Origin: Loxodes magnus
Lineage: Eukaryota > Ciliophora > Karyorelictea > Loxodida > Loxodidae
DNA length: 64,000 nucleotides
Direction of reading: 5' to 3'
Assembly: GCA_946699065.1 (NCBI GenBank)
Contig: CAMPDV010000205.1
Location: 62,001-126,000, forward strand
The position numbers were made by a program, and so were the translations under genes. Each line of letters starts with the position of its first letter. Within the stretch, counting starts at the first letter, position 1. The notes under the pieces were generated by a model that was not told where the DNA came from, searched no databases, and worked only from the letters and a program-made list of their open reading frames with translations. Of this stretch, positions 10,190 through 21,465 are shown piece after piece.

Positions 10190-11517
10190 TAATTTCCAAG
10201 ATTATACCAAAAGAATTAATTGAATTTTATATATTTTAAAAATCAAATTTTAACTTTGCTTCAATTTTTGCTCTCGATATCTTGGGATTTGTTGCGTTAT
10301 CTGTATTTATTTTTTTTACAGCGACGTAATCTTTCTTATTTATTGGCTTAGATATTAATTTTTAAGATATTTTATCTATTTTTATTTTACTTTATATTAG
10401 CATTTTTTGAGAAGAAAATTAGATTTTATCTTTAGATCTATTTATATTTTTCAATTTCATATTTTATTTTTCCTATTAAAATGATTTTATTTGTCTTTAT
10501 ATATGTTTCTAATCATTAGAAAGTCTCTTTCAAGACTCGCGTTTCCAAAATTAATCTATTTATTTTCCTAAGTCATTGTTTTCCTCCTTAAGAATTTTAA
10601 CTATCTTTACTAATTGACAAATGTTGATTTATTTTTTGCTAACTAAGGAATTCTTTATATATACATGTTTCTATTATTTTTTAAGCTTCTATTTAGAAAT
10701 TGAAATTCTTGTCTATGGAATGGCCTCTTAGTAATCATAAATTTAATTAGTTGGATTTCTAACTTTCCTTATTTCTTTGGTATCGTGTAAAATACTAATC
10801 TTAGTCTCAGCTTTTTATAATAATGCTTTAAAAGTTGTTTCCAGATTATCTTTAACACTCAATAGATAAAAATAATATCTAACTAAATTTTTGAACCTTA
10901 ATAGTCTATACCTATATTTATAAATCAAAATATCTTCTCTAATTTAAGTTTTTCTATCCTATATAAAATAAACTACAAGTGATTATAGAAAAGATTTGCG
11001 TATTAAGTAATAATAGATTAAAAAGTATTGATATCTTTATATAATATTAATTATTAGCAACTGTTTAAAGATGTTCATATATTGTCTTATCTAATTATCT
11101 TATTTAAATCTTAATTATACAATTATTATTAACTTTTAATATGAAGATTGCTAAGTTCTTTCTCTGCTAAATTCTCGGAATGCTATCTAATGGATATATT
11201 GGAAATATTTCGTCAATTCGCTTTCTGCCACAGAATACTATGAGTAGTGAACTAATTATTCTTAATCATAGAATCTTAGCTCCTAATAGTTCCAGATAAT
11301 CTTTTAAACATGTTTTCTTCAATATCTTAGAATCGGTACTTCTCTTAAATTAAAGGTATAATCAAACGATACGAAATCTTACTCCAGCCTCTTTTGATAG
11401 GAAAATATATATTATAATAAATACCAATATTGGCAAGTAACTAAACAGTAAAAAATCTAACAAAAAAGGTTAAGATAAAACCTAAAAAAAGCCAAAAGTT
11501 GTTGAATTTTTCTTCAT
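10190..11517 (-). CDS. Membrane-anchored coiled-coil protein, reading frame uncertain, possibly broken
   Basis: The minus strand is richer in coding-like sequence than its flanks. From an ATG at 11517 one frame gives MKKNSTTFGFFQVLSQPFLL followed by a strong hydrophobic segment (LVFIIIYIFL), a likely signal anchor. Around 11080-11390 a different frame looks best (EKYRFQDIEENMFKRLSG and on to LAEKELSNLHIKS). From about 10900 to 10200 a third reading is clearly best, with coiled-coil sequence VKILKEENNDLGKQIDQFWK and an end near KISRAKIEAKLKFDF. Either short introns or single-base shifts join these pieces; I could not choose. The 3' end is not fixed. No family is recognised. Confidence 0.4.
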
Positions 11518-11677
11518 TGTATAAAGTAAATCTTCTACAAGAATTAGATTAGAACTTTTATAATCAAAATGAAAAGTGAAAGGATCCAAACAGAATGCGA
11601 AAAAATGAAAGAAATTATAAGAACATAATTTAAAATCTTCAATATTTCAGAGAATAAGGGAGCACATAACGCATATT

Positions 11678-12631
11678 GAATAAATAATAATAATATTAAT
11701 TAATGTTTTCCGTTTTAGGGATTTTCAACCCCGTCAGGAAGACAGCAGTTCATACTCCCCGCTGTTAAATATAAAAGTTCGGGTCACCCATCTTTAGCAA
11801 TATTGGGAACTCGGATTTTTCCAGATTTTCCCTCCTTTTACTTCTCTTGGTTCCATCTTGATCTTGTATATTGAACAATCCAAGTTACAATACATTCTTT
11901 TCATTCTTTTTTCTTCTTTTTTCTTCTTTTTTTGTTCTTTATCCAATAGTTTCTTTATTTCTATTAAAATTTCCAACGCTTCCGATAAAGATGTCATACG
12001 CTAGCAGAAACATTTTTTTTATTTTTAATTATCTTTCTTGATGGATTTGCTCTTTTTAAACTTCGATTTCCATTTTTATAGCTCCAGTTTCGCTTTGATC
12101 TTTCTTTAATGTTTAAAATTTCTCTTCTATTTTTCCGAGTCTGTTATCTGGTTCAGTCTTTTTCTGAAGTTAATTTTACGATTAGCTATTCTGACTTTGT
12201 GATATATTTCCAAAATATCTCTTTCCTTGGACAGGAGTATTGACTCATTTCATTCTGCTAGGTTAAGTTAATGTATTAGCTTCTCATTATCCTTCTTTAA
12301 CTTTTTGACCTCTTCCTGAAGGTTTAATACAACTTTAATGAAGTGTTCCATGCTTATCTGGCCAGAAAGGTTAAACTCTGAGACCTCCTGGTTCAAAGCA
12401 GACTTCGCTCTAGGCTTCTCCTCCGACGTTGGAGTAAGCACAAGAGTGCTTTTCTGAGTCTGTTTCCGTTCTTCGTAGCTATATTATATTTCAGGTTGTT
12501 AAGATAATTAAGAAAGGGGTTAAGGTTATGTGTAAGAAGACTACCCGAGATTTACATTTGGTTTCCTCTCCTTCTTCGAGAAGGTGGTATAGAAAACTCT
12601 TTTTGAAGCTTCTATTTATTTATTTAATAAA
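11678..12631 (-). mobile_element. ORF1 retroelement, copy 1 (minus)
   Basis: Almost identical, in inverted orientation, to 16324-17266. The element carries one protein-coding stretch and ends in an AT-rich tail of ATT repeats (11678-11700), consistent with a non-LTR-type unit that contains only an ORF1-like gene and depends on another element's reverse transcriptase. Differences from copy 2 are sparse and partly synonymous (CAG/TAG Gln, CTC/CTA Leu, ACA/ACT Thr). Unlike copy 2, I found no clear flanking duplication, so its insertion boundaries are less certain. Confidence 0.75.
11747..12590 (-). CDS. ORF1-like coiled-coil protein, copy 1
   Basis: Read 3' to 5', the frame begins around TTFSKKERKPNVNLGQS, passes a Gln/Ser/Pro-rich linker, then a coiled coil (SMEHFIKVVLNLQEKVKKLK, KDNEKLIHQLNLAEWNES) and a basic region (RIANRKINFRKRLNQI, FKKSKSIKKDN). 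It then changes frame to MTSLSEALEILIEIKKLLDK, a second helix, and a Cys-containing end (YCNLDCSIYKIKM). Coiled coil plus basic RNA-binding region fits LINE ORF1 proteins. No canonical start ATG is seen at the 5' end, so the start is unknown. The same frame change is present in copy 2. Confidence 0.6.
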
Positions 12632-12659
12632 ATTTTTAATAAAAGCAAAATTTTTTATA

Positions 12660-13985
12660 TGGTGAACGGAAATAAATTTATTTAAAAGAGATAAACTAAT
12701 CTTTATGAGAAAGCAAAACGACTTTGGAAATACTTCAAGAATAATCTGTGAAAATTAAAAAAAATAAAACAAAAAAGAAGTCTTTACTTCTAAATGAGGG
12801 TACTTAAGAAATGTTTTCACAAGGTAAGAAAATTCTAAATCTTTAGAAAAGAAATAATATTAACTGAAATTATAAAATAAAAATTAAATTAATTGACTCT
12901 TTGGACAATTATGCTTTTAACAAGCATTCTAATCTAACTTAAAATAGATAAATCTTAGTAATTAAAAAATAGTTAAAATATATGATAATATGAAAGAAAT
13001 TAAAGATTATCCACTATCAAATTTATAAAGATTTGATTTTTTTACCATACAAGAAATATAAGAAATTATAAAAGAAATTCTGAATTGAAAAAAAGCTGGT
13101 CTAAACGGAACAAAAGGTGAAATTCTGAAATATAGTGGATAATATTTGTTAGTAGGTCTTCACTATTTTCTGAAAAATATGCTAAGACTAGGAAAAATCC
13201 CTTAGGAATTAAATACATCGGTGATAACTCAAATTATTAAAAAAAGGAAATAAAGATAATAAGAAAAACTGACGACCTATTTCTCTTATTAGCGCTATTC
13301 TAAAACTATATGATAAAGCTTTAACAAAAAAACTATACAATCTGATTTATTAGAGAAATTTGATTCACCCTTCATAAATGGGATTTTATGAAAAACAGAT
13401 AAACAACTTAATAAATTTGAACAATATAACAAATAATTGATAAATATAGGAAACTTGCTAAAGGTAAGACTAAAATGATAGCAATACTGATAGATGTTAA
13501 AAAAATGTTTGACTCAGTAAAAAGAAGACTTTCATTTGATTAACTAAAGAGAGTCTAACTACCACTTGAACTAATAAAGCCATAGAATCCTTTTATTAAA
13601 GCCTAAATTCTTCATTTATTATATATGGAATGAACACTAGAACATTAAATTAATTATGGAATTATGTAAGGAAGTTCGCAGGGACCAATTTTAAGCATTG
13701 CTGTATTATGACATTGTAAATACATATTTGGAAAGAAAAAATTAATTGGAATTACAATGCCAATGCTAGAATGTTAATTTCGCTTGCAGAGTTTGATTAG
13801 ATTATTTTATTCTTCTTTCCAAATCAGCAAAATTTAATAAATTAAACAAGTAAAGTTTTTTGGATGGAAATAAATATAGTTAGCTTATATTATATTAAAT
13901 TAAAGAGAAAGTAGCAAAGAAGATATTTAATCACGTAAAGATAGAATTTAAAAGAAAAAATAGGAATTTAAAGAAGCAATTCCTT
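12660..13985 (+). mobile_element. LINE 1-family fragment, internal, degenerate
   Basis: Aligns with 5480-6830 of LINE 1: KKAGLNGTKGEIL-type block near 13090, NWRPISLISAILKLYDK near 13270 (again TGA for Trp), HPSQMGFMKN near 13368, and the GIMQGSSQGPIL block near 13660. It is cut at both ends, with the YADD-type active-site region degraded (near 13790) and the rest of the 3' half missing. At 13225-13250 an A-run is one base too long, so IIKKGNKD is out of frame with NWRP. No target-site duplication was found. Confidence 0.8.
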
Positions 13986-14152
13986 ATTTATTTCATTATG
14001 GCTTTCTCTTTTATTTTATTTTATTTAGGATTTATACATAAAATTAAAATGCTATTTAAGATGATCTTAGCGATAGGCTTTTAAATCTAAAAAACGTGAT
14101 TAATAAAAAAAAAAAATACAAAATTAAAAGTTTGGAGATCTTTGTCTACATT

Positions 14153-14995
14153 TCAAAGCCAGCTTCTATATTGTTCTAGAGGCAAAATATATAAAAGTTT
14201 CTACAACTCTTCTCTTTGCTATGCATACTGTTACTGATGCAACTTTTCGCCTAGATAATGATTGGCATCTTTGATCTTTTATATTTTTTTAAATTTGTTG
14301 CAGTATAATATTTCTCTTTTAAGTTTTAGTTGTTGTTGTATCTTCTTTCTATTCTCCAACTTTTTATAGTATTTTCAGCATTCTTATTTAAAGTCTTGAA
14401 AATTCTAGTATCTTTTCCATAGAGGCGTACAAGAGTTATAATAATATCATCTTTTTGCTTGTCGTTTAGTTTGAAATCTTGAGTTATTTTCTCCTTCGAT
14501 TATCATTGGATCAATTCTTTATTCTTATAGGTCCATTTAACACTGCAATTTTTGATTTTTTTCTTCAATTTTTTTAATTTTTTTGATTAGTTCTTTATGC
14601 TTCTATTGTTAGTATTATGATTAATTGTTCTGATCTTTTGAAATGATTCAAAATGCATTAAGGTTTCTTTCTTAAGTAATAAATCTTGATTCTATTTTCT
14701 TTGCAAGTTTAAGTTTTTCCATCAGTCTCTTGGAATCTTTCTTCAGTTTTTTGAACTCTTCCTACTGATCTAGCATTACTTTAATTAGCTAATCATAGAT
14801 TATTTACTATTATGGGTGAGATTAGAGACTTCCAAGCACATTATATTAGCCTTTTTCTAGGCTTTTCTTTAGAGGTGGTGACACATCCTGATGGGTGACC
14901 TTTTTGAAACTCTTTTCCTGGTCCTAGCCTTTCTAAAATGTCGTAAATTCCTGCCTTTTTGAGTCACGAAGAATCTTTTTTCTTAATTCTGACAT
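14153..14995 (-). CDS. ORF1-like coiled-coil protein, diverged, uninterrupted
   Basis: ATG at 14995 to TGA at 14153-14155: 280 residues without a frame break. The N-terminus (MSELRKKILRDSKRQEF, then TTFQKG) and middle (QLIKVMLDQQEEFKKLKKDSK) match the 11747-12590 and 16360-17190 proteins in layout. The C-terminal half (CWKYYKKLENRKKIQ, ILYCNKFKKIQKIKD) aligns with the second frame of those copies, which indicates what their original single frame was. Three internal TGA codons fall where Trp fits (FWIISK, KRWYYY, ECWKYY). Probably an RNA-binding ORF1-type protein. Being open while its neighbours are broken, it may be functional. Confidence 0.65.
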
Positions 14996-16314
14996 TTTTT
15001 TAGTGTGATTAATAAATTAACGTTTTATTACTAAATCTGAGTTTTTATTAAAAAATAAAAAAAAAGAAATTAAATACTAAAAAGCACATTTGTATAAAGC
15101 TTCTAATCCAATGGCTTAAATATTAAGATTAATTTTTGTAAATTCTCTTAATAAAATCTAAATATTCGTTTTACTATAAACTACATATATTATCTATAAA
15201 AATAACCTTTATTTTCTAAATTTATTACATATTTCTATCTAGTTTTAAGCTATACCATGATATTATAATTTTTTAGCATTTTTAAATAAAAAAATTAAAT
15301 TACGATTTGAGAAAAATAGTTTACAGGTAGATTCAAAGATTTTACTTATAAAGCTAATATAGATTTACTTAAGAAAAAATTAATCTATTATAAAAATGGT
15401 AAAATGATGCTATAAGATAATAAAAATAATTATTTGATTAAGTGTCTTATTTGCTTAATCAAGAATTTAAAGAGCTGATATTAAGTTTTAAAGATTACTA
15501 ATATAAATTTTAATTAAAAAGCAAAAATTTTTAATCATATTCATTTGAAACTGGTTCAATTGTGAATCTACTAGGATTATTGGATGGTATTCTAATAATA
15601 TTATCTGGCTGAACTTGAAGATAGTTGTTAGTATTTAAAATTCCAAATACGTAATTTCCGCTATCTTACACAACTGTAAAATTTGTACCGATATTATTTA
15701 ATATAAGACTAGTATCATTTTACTACTAAATATAAAGGCCCGAAGTTGTTTCTTGGATTGTGATATCTCCTGTGTTAGAAACATTTTAAAGTTACCAAGT
15801 TAAACTATCGGATATTTGAGATTTTATTGATACTTATACTTAATTTGATATTTCCTAAAGGTATTCCTAACTATTGTTTAATGCTATTAAAACTGGTTTA
15901 TTCACAGGTAATACTTAGGATTTATTACTATTTACTTAAATACCATCTCCACATGCACAACATTTTTGATTTACTCCTTAACTTCCAATTGACAAGCATC
16001 TTAGTTGATCTTATTAGTAAAAACTACAATCTTATCCATCATTAGCTTGTCATGCTGACCCATTTTTTTAATTTTATATCCTCAAAAGTAGTATTATCTT
16101 CAAGATAAAATTAACACTTAATATCTAAATACCTATTAGGCAAGCATTTTGAATGAAATTTACCTTAAAGACATGTGAAATTACAAGTTCTAATTAATTA
16201 TCCATCAACATATGCACAAAATTGATAAATATTTAAAGATGATCCGATATTTTAATTTGAACTAGTTACTTCGCAGCTACCAGTTAACAAATTATTTAAT
16301 TATTTAAATTAATT

Positions 16315-16323
16315 GAGTATCAT
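16315..16323 (+). repeat. Target-site duplication, left copy, of ORF1 element copy 2
   Basis: GAGTATCAT, repeated at 17267-17275 immediately after the element's ATT-rich tail. Across the two copies the discoidin gene frame continues (ATG ATA CTC on the minus strand on both sides), which supports this boundary. Confidence 0.75.
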
Positions 16324-17266
16324 ATTAAAAATAAATAGAAGCTTCAAAAAGGGTTTTTTATACCACCTTCTCGAAGAAGGAGAGGAAACCAAATGTAAAT
16401 CTAGGGTAGTCTTCTTACACTTAACCTTAACCCCTTTCTTAATTATCTTAACAACCTGAAATATAATATAGCTACGAAGAACGGAAACAGACTCAGAAAA
16501 GCACTCTTGTGCTTACTCCAACGTCGGAGGAGAAGATTAGAGCGAAGTCTGCTTTGAACCAGGAGGTCTCAGAGTTTAACCCTTCTGGCTAGATGAGCAT
16601 GGAACACTTCATTAAAGTTGTATTAAACCTTCAGGAAAAGGTCAAAAAGTTAAAGAAGGATAATGAGAAGCTAATACATTAACTTAACCTAGCAGAATGA
16701 AATGAGTCAATACTCCTGTCCAAGGAAAGAGATATTTTGGAAATATATCACAAAGTCAGAATAGCTAATCGTAAAATTAACTTCAGAAAAAGACTGAACC
16801 AGATAACAGACTCGGAAAAATAGAAGAGAAATTTTAAACATTAAAGAAAGATCAAAGCGAAACTGGAGCTATACAAATGGAAATCGAAGTTTAAAAAGAG
16901 CAAATCCATCAAGAAAGATAATTAAAAATAAAAAAGAAATGTTTCTGCTAGCGTATGACATCTTTATCGGAAGTGTTGGAAATTTTAATAGAAATAAAGA
17001 AACTATTGGATAAAGAACAAAAAAAGAAGAAAAAAGAAGAAGCAAGAATGAAAAGAATGTATTGTAACTTGGATTGTTCAATATACAAGATCAAGATGGA
17101 ACCAAGAGAAGTAAAAGGAGGGAAAATCTGGAAAAATCCGAGTTCCCAATATTGCTAAAGATGGGTGACCCGAACTTTTATATTTAACAGCAGGGAGCAT
17201 GAACTGCTGTCTTCCTGACGGGGTTGAAAATTCCTAAAACGGATAAGTTAATATTATTATTTATTC
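16324..17266 (+). mobile_element. ORF1 retroelement, copy 2 (plus), inserted in the discoidin gene
   Basis: A 943-bp element flanked by a 9-bp duplication and ending in an ATT-rich tail. It is about 98 percent like copy 1 by eye and in opposite orientation to the host gene. It has no reverse transcriptase, so mobilisation must have been in trans if it moved as this unit; otherwise it is a piece of a larger element. Confidence 0.8.
16360..17190 (+). CDS. ORF1-like coiled-coil protein, copy 2
   Basis: Same protein as copy 1. Frame one gives TTFSKKERKPNVNLGQSSYT, a Gln/Pro-rich linker, then TLVLTPTSEEKIRAKSALNQ, the coiled coil (HFIKVVLNLQEKVKKLKKDN) and a basic segment up to KKDNQKQKR. From ATG 16955 the second frame MTSLSEVLEILIEIKKLLDK continues to a Cys-containing end and, under this code, to a TGA near 17216. 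Comparison with the uninterrupted 280-residue relative shows that both frames encode parts of one ancestral protein. No 5' ATG is seen, so the start is unknown. Confidence 0.6.
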
Positions 17267-17275
17267 GAGTATCAT
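17267..17275 (+). repeat. Target-site duplication, right copy, of ORF1 element copy 2
   Basis: GAGTATCAT, identical to 16315-16323. Confidence 0.75.
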
Positions 17276-18382
17276 TTATTTGGTTCAAGTGGGTGTGCTT
17301 TTATTAAGAGATTTTAAATAGAACATAGTTATTATTTTAAATCTTTTTGATATTTTTCTTTTCTATATTTAATTCAATTTTTTCCTTTTAATGCTCATAT
17401 TCCACCCACAAAATTAAGAGTTACTGTTCCTTAGCCACTTAAAACTTATAACCAATTTCATAAGACGTTTACAATTGGCTACTATCATTCCATGACCTCT
17501 ATTTAAACAGATTCTATTTAACTGTTCAAATTTTCATCAATGTTTTCAATCGTGATATATTAACCAATAAGATTATACTGAATGATTGGCTCATGGGGAG
17601 TAGAAGCATTCCAAATTCCACAGCATTTTTCATTCAAATTGTATTGTGCATTTTTTCCAACATATGCAACTAAATTTTTTATTTTAGGCTAAAATTTTAT
17701 AATTTAGGAGTATTAATACAGCTCCTATAAAGTGTTTTGACTCTAAATTTAAGTAAACTCTTTAATTTTGGAATATGCTAAAAGTCTTTTTTATATTTTT
17801 ATTAGAAACTTGCTGTAGGCTTTATCCCATCTTCTTATCAGTTGAGTAATTTTCATTCACTTATGGCCATAGTTAGAAATATTTATCTAAAACTAAGTTC
17901 GCAGAGTTGAAAGCCATTATCTCACAAATAGATAATTAATAATGCCAGTCTGAGTTTCTGTAGACAACTAAGTATTAACCTATCAAATTTAAATGCAATA
18001 ATAGATTCCTGGTTAATTTACTTCATCAACACCTTTCGTTTTTAGTCACATCTTCTATTCCATCTTATTTTCACGTGAACTTCAATATCCTTAAATCCAT
18101 TTTTCTCATCTTATCTCCGCTTGATAGAATAATAACTGTTTAAACATTCTATTATTAAGCCATATTAATTGAAATCCATGGATAATATGTTCTCTTTTAG
18201 GAAACTTAGCATTAATTTATTGAAGCTCAATGTGATCCAAATTTCACAAAGAAGGCAACGTGTATAGATTTTTCTTCTATATATTCTGAAGAAGCTGTAA
18301 CCAGAGAATTCATGCAAAGATTGCTAATTTATCCCCTTGAAAATGAAATGAAAGCTAAAAGAATTAAAGCTTCTAATTACAT

Positions 18383-19250
18383 TTATAACTCTATTTATTT
18401 TTTCTGTTTGTAAGTCAATTAATGAGCTGAATTATGATTATATGATATGATAATTTTTATGAATTTACTAAATCTTATAAAATAAACAGCTATCATTTTA
18501 TATTATAATCTTTTATTAATATAAATAATCCATTTTTTATAAATATAGCAATCTTAGTTATTATGAGAGAGCTGACTAGTAAAATATCTTATGTGCTAAA
18601 AAGATGTTTAACTAATAAATGAAATTAATAAAATAAATTAAGATTTCTTGATTATTTAACATAATCTTTTCTAATATATTAATTCATTGTTATAACTGTA
18701 TAACATATTTATTTTAGATAATCTTAGACCAAATTTATTTTAGTTGTTATACGTTTGAATAATATCTTTAAAAGAAACTTGCTAATTAAATTTGCTTTAT
18801 ATACCTTTTCTAATATCTTTCAAACATTTAATTAAAATTATTATTTATTTAACTAAATATTAAAACTTAAACTAGTTTAGTTTTATCATGTTGCCTATAT
18901 CTAATAAAATTGTATTTTATTACTTTTTTATCAATTTTAAATTATTTTATTATCTCTAAGATTCTTTTCAATAATATTTAGACTTCTGGAAATTATTATT
19001 TTTATCAGATTATTAATCTAAAATTTGATTAATTTACAACCTTAAAAGATTTAAAAACTCAGGTTGGGATTTTCTCCCTAAGATTCTTTTAATTTATTAT
19101 TTATAATTATAGTTAAAATATTTATTTCATAATCCTATATTTTTTTATTACCAAGATTGATATTAAATTGCTTCTAAGAAATAACAGAACTTTGAACAAA
19201 ACATTTAAACAGGAAAATTCTCTAAAAAATAAAAAAGCGAAATAATTACA
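18383..19250. other. Spacer, nothing recognised
   Basis: Very AT-rich. It should contain the promoters of two divergent genes (18382 minus, 19251 plus), but no motif stands out. Confidence 0.4.
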
Positions 19251-20000
19251 ATGAGTGAAAGTGAGAAATATGATTGATATGACGAACATTAACCACTTGG
19301 AAATCCAGAACTAAAAAAACTTCCGACACAAACTCAAATAGAAATATTATCTAAGTCATTAAAAGACTTTATGTTCAAAAATAGATACCTCACTGATAAA
19401 GTAGAAAAATTAGAAAAAATTAATAACGTCTTTACTTGAGAAACAATATTAATAATCATAAGAAATAGAAAACAAACTGGAACAAAGAATTCTTTAAATT
19501 TAATAATAAATTCAGGTAACATCATTTTCGATTTAACAGAATTAATCAGATCCTATGGAAATAGAAAATGAAGCCTCAAATTAAAATAAACAGTAAACGT
19601 TTATTTAAAATAAGTAGTAAATTTAAATTAAATAAGTGTTACAGGAATAATAGGTTAAAAGAAGAATAAAATGCTACGTGTGCAATAAATAACACCAATG
19701 AAAATACTGCTACTAACTAAGTGAAATTTAAAGAAAGAATAAATAAGATATTTTTTAGAAAACTATTTAGGATATATCCAACATAAAGCGGAAAAATTGA
19801 TAGAAAAAATTCTTTAATTCAAATCATAATCCTTGGAGAAATAATTAGGAACGCTACATGCAAGATGAAAACTATTCAGAATATTAAAGGATGGTGCGCT
19901 AATGAAGTGCTACACCGCCTAACTAAGCCTAGTAGAAATTAAAGACAAACTAATGGAGACAAGCTGATAGAATAGGTCAGATGGCTGACTACTAAGGCTT
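19251..20000 (+). pseudogene. Zinc-knuckle coiled-coil protein, gag/ORF1-like, one frameshift
   Basis: ATG at 19251 begins MSESEKYDWYDEHQPLGNPE and leads into a heptad coiled coil (LKDFMFKNRYLTDKVEKLEK). Near 19410-19430 the best frame moves by one base: dropping one A from the A-run restores perfect heptads (LEKLITSLLEKQYQQSQEIE). The continuing frame has a Gln-rich segment and a CCHC knuckle, CYVCNKQHQWKYC (Cys-x2-Cys-x3-His-x4-Cys, one residue shorter than the usual x4 before His), then basic, Asn/Gln-rich sequence ending near 20000. Coiled coil plus CCHC knuckle is typical of gag or LINE ORF1 nucleic-acid chaperones. It differs from the 14153-14995 type, so it probably belongs to another element, perhaps LINE family 2. 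The end is not fixed. Confidence 0.6.
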
Positions 20001-21465
20001 TAACAAAGCTTTTTAACTTTTAACTTTTTAATCAAAGACCTCTACTTAAAAAGAATTGCAAACAAATAAACAACAAAATTTTAATTTTATTTTTAGCATT
20101 TATATCTACTATTTTTTTACTAAATCTATTTAAAATGTTTGCTTTTATTTGTTTAAGATCATGATTTTCTTTATTAATTTTAATTTAATAGCATTTTTTA
20201 AATCTTAACTTATGGTTTAAAGAAATTTTTAGAGTTGCTTTAACTAAAGTCTTTTAATCATGAGAAGCATTGTTAATTGCTAATAAAATTTATAATAAGT
20301 GACTAAAAAAATATTTGTTACCTTTGCTTTATGAAACTTCTTATTAAGAAATAAATTCAAATGTCTTTCTAATATAATAATTAGGTTTCTTAAGTTGACA
20401 AATTTGTATCTTCTGTATAAAAATATTTGAATAGTTCCTCCAATAAATTCATATAGATTATTTTTGGATTTATAAAAAAGGAATTTTCAGAATATAATTT
20501 TGAATAATTGCACCAAAATTTATCATTTAGATATTATTATTTCAATAGAATCCTAAAAAATAATAACTTTGACTTATAATTCAAAAAAGTTAATTCTTTC
20601 TTTAATTTTCTCTTTTAGAAGCTTTTATTTATGATATGCTTTCACATTAAATAAATTTCCAATTATATCCAACTTTTCTTAATTAATTTATAAAATATTT
20701 AAATTTATTAATTAAGGCTATTTAGAGCAGATCCAAATTATTGATATTATAATTAAATTTTATTAAAACGTATTCTAACAATTAAAATTAGAAAGTGTAA
20801 TAATTAAGTATAGGATACATTAAAATATAAATATTAATCCTTTTTAAAGTAATGTTTTATTGATTATATATACTTTGTTATTATTTAGACACATTATTTT
20901 AAATTACTAAATTCATAATTAGCTTAATATATGGGATATTATTAAGGGAATTTTAATAGTTTAAGTATCTAAAGTTATTTATTTTAAATTGTACTTAATT
21001 ATACTTATTTATTTGTAAATAATCAAGTTATTGATTATGTTATATTATGTTTAATGTAACGTGCTTTTATATAAATAAATAAATAAATTTAAAAACTGCA
21101 AGAATTATTTACTTAAACTAAATAGGAAATTATCTTTAATCTTTACTACTACAATCCAAACTTTAAAGCTAATTTTTAAATTTTATCATTTAATAAAAAG
21201 GAATTAATTTTAATTAATTTAGGACTTATTTTTAATTTATTTTCATTTTAATTGAAAATTACGATAAAAACTTAATAAGCTAGTAAGATATGCTTAATTA
21301 TAGAAGCTAACACGTAAATAATTAAATATCTAATCTAATTATTTATTTAATTCGAAAGTGGTTTTATAATATAAAATTTTGATTATTCTCATCGAAAGAA
21401 AAAGTTTTAATATCAAACTAAAGATATTATTAATACATTGTAAATACCCAGCAAGAGTTATATAA
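20001..21465. other. AT-rich spacer, nothing recognised
   Basis: Frames are open only because TAA and TAG are sense codons. No motif, composition island or repeat was noticed until the ATTT tail at about 21462. Confidence 0.4.

Larger units (their letters stand above)
15459..18382 (-). pseudogene. Secreted discoidin (F5/8 type C) and Cys-rich protein gene, interrupted
   Basis: Start ATG at 18382 with a signal peptide (MQLEALILLAFISFSRGQ). An F5/8 type C domain follows: NSLVTASSEYIEEKSIHVAF, YYPWISINMAQQQNVQTVII with LSSGDK, and the domain end GQYLVVYRNSDWHYQLSICE (roughly residues 20-170). A second copy-like domain ends GQYITIENIDENLNSQIESV. After the insertion come Cys-rich text (TGSCEVTSS, CNFTCLQGKFHSKC), KCCACGDG and a beta-rich C-terminus. 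The gene is broken by the ORF1 element at 16324-17266 and by two one-base gains, one in an A-run around 17675 and one in the T7 (A7 on this strand) at 16063-16069. Discoidin domains bind sugars or lipids outside cells. The end is uncertain: the first in-frame TGA is 15459-15461, but the protein-like sequence stops about 70 bases earlier at VSNEYD. Confidence 0.75.
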
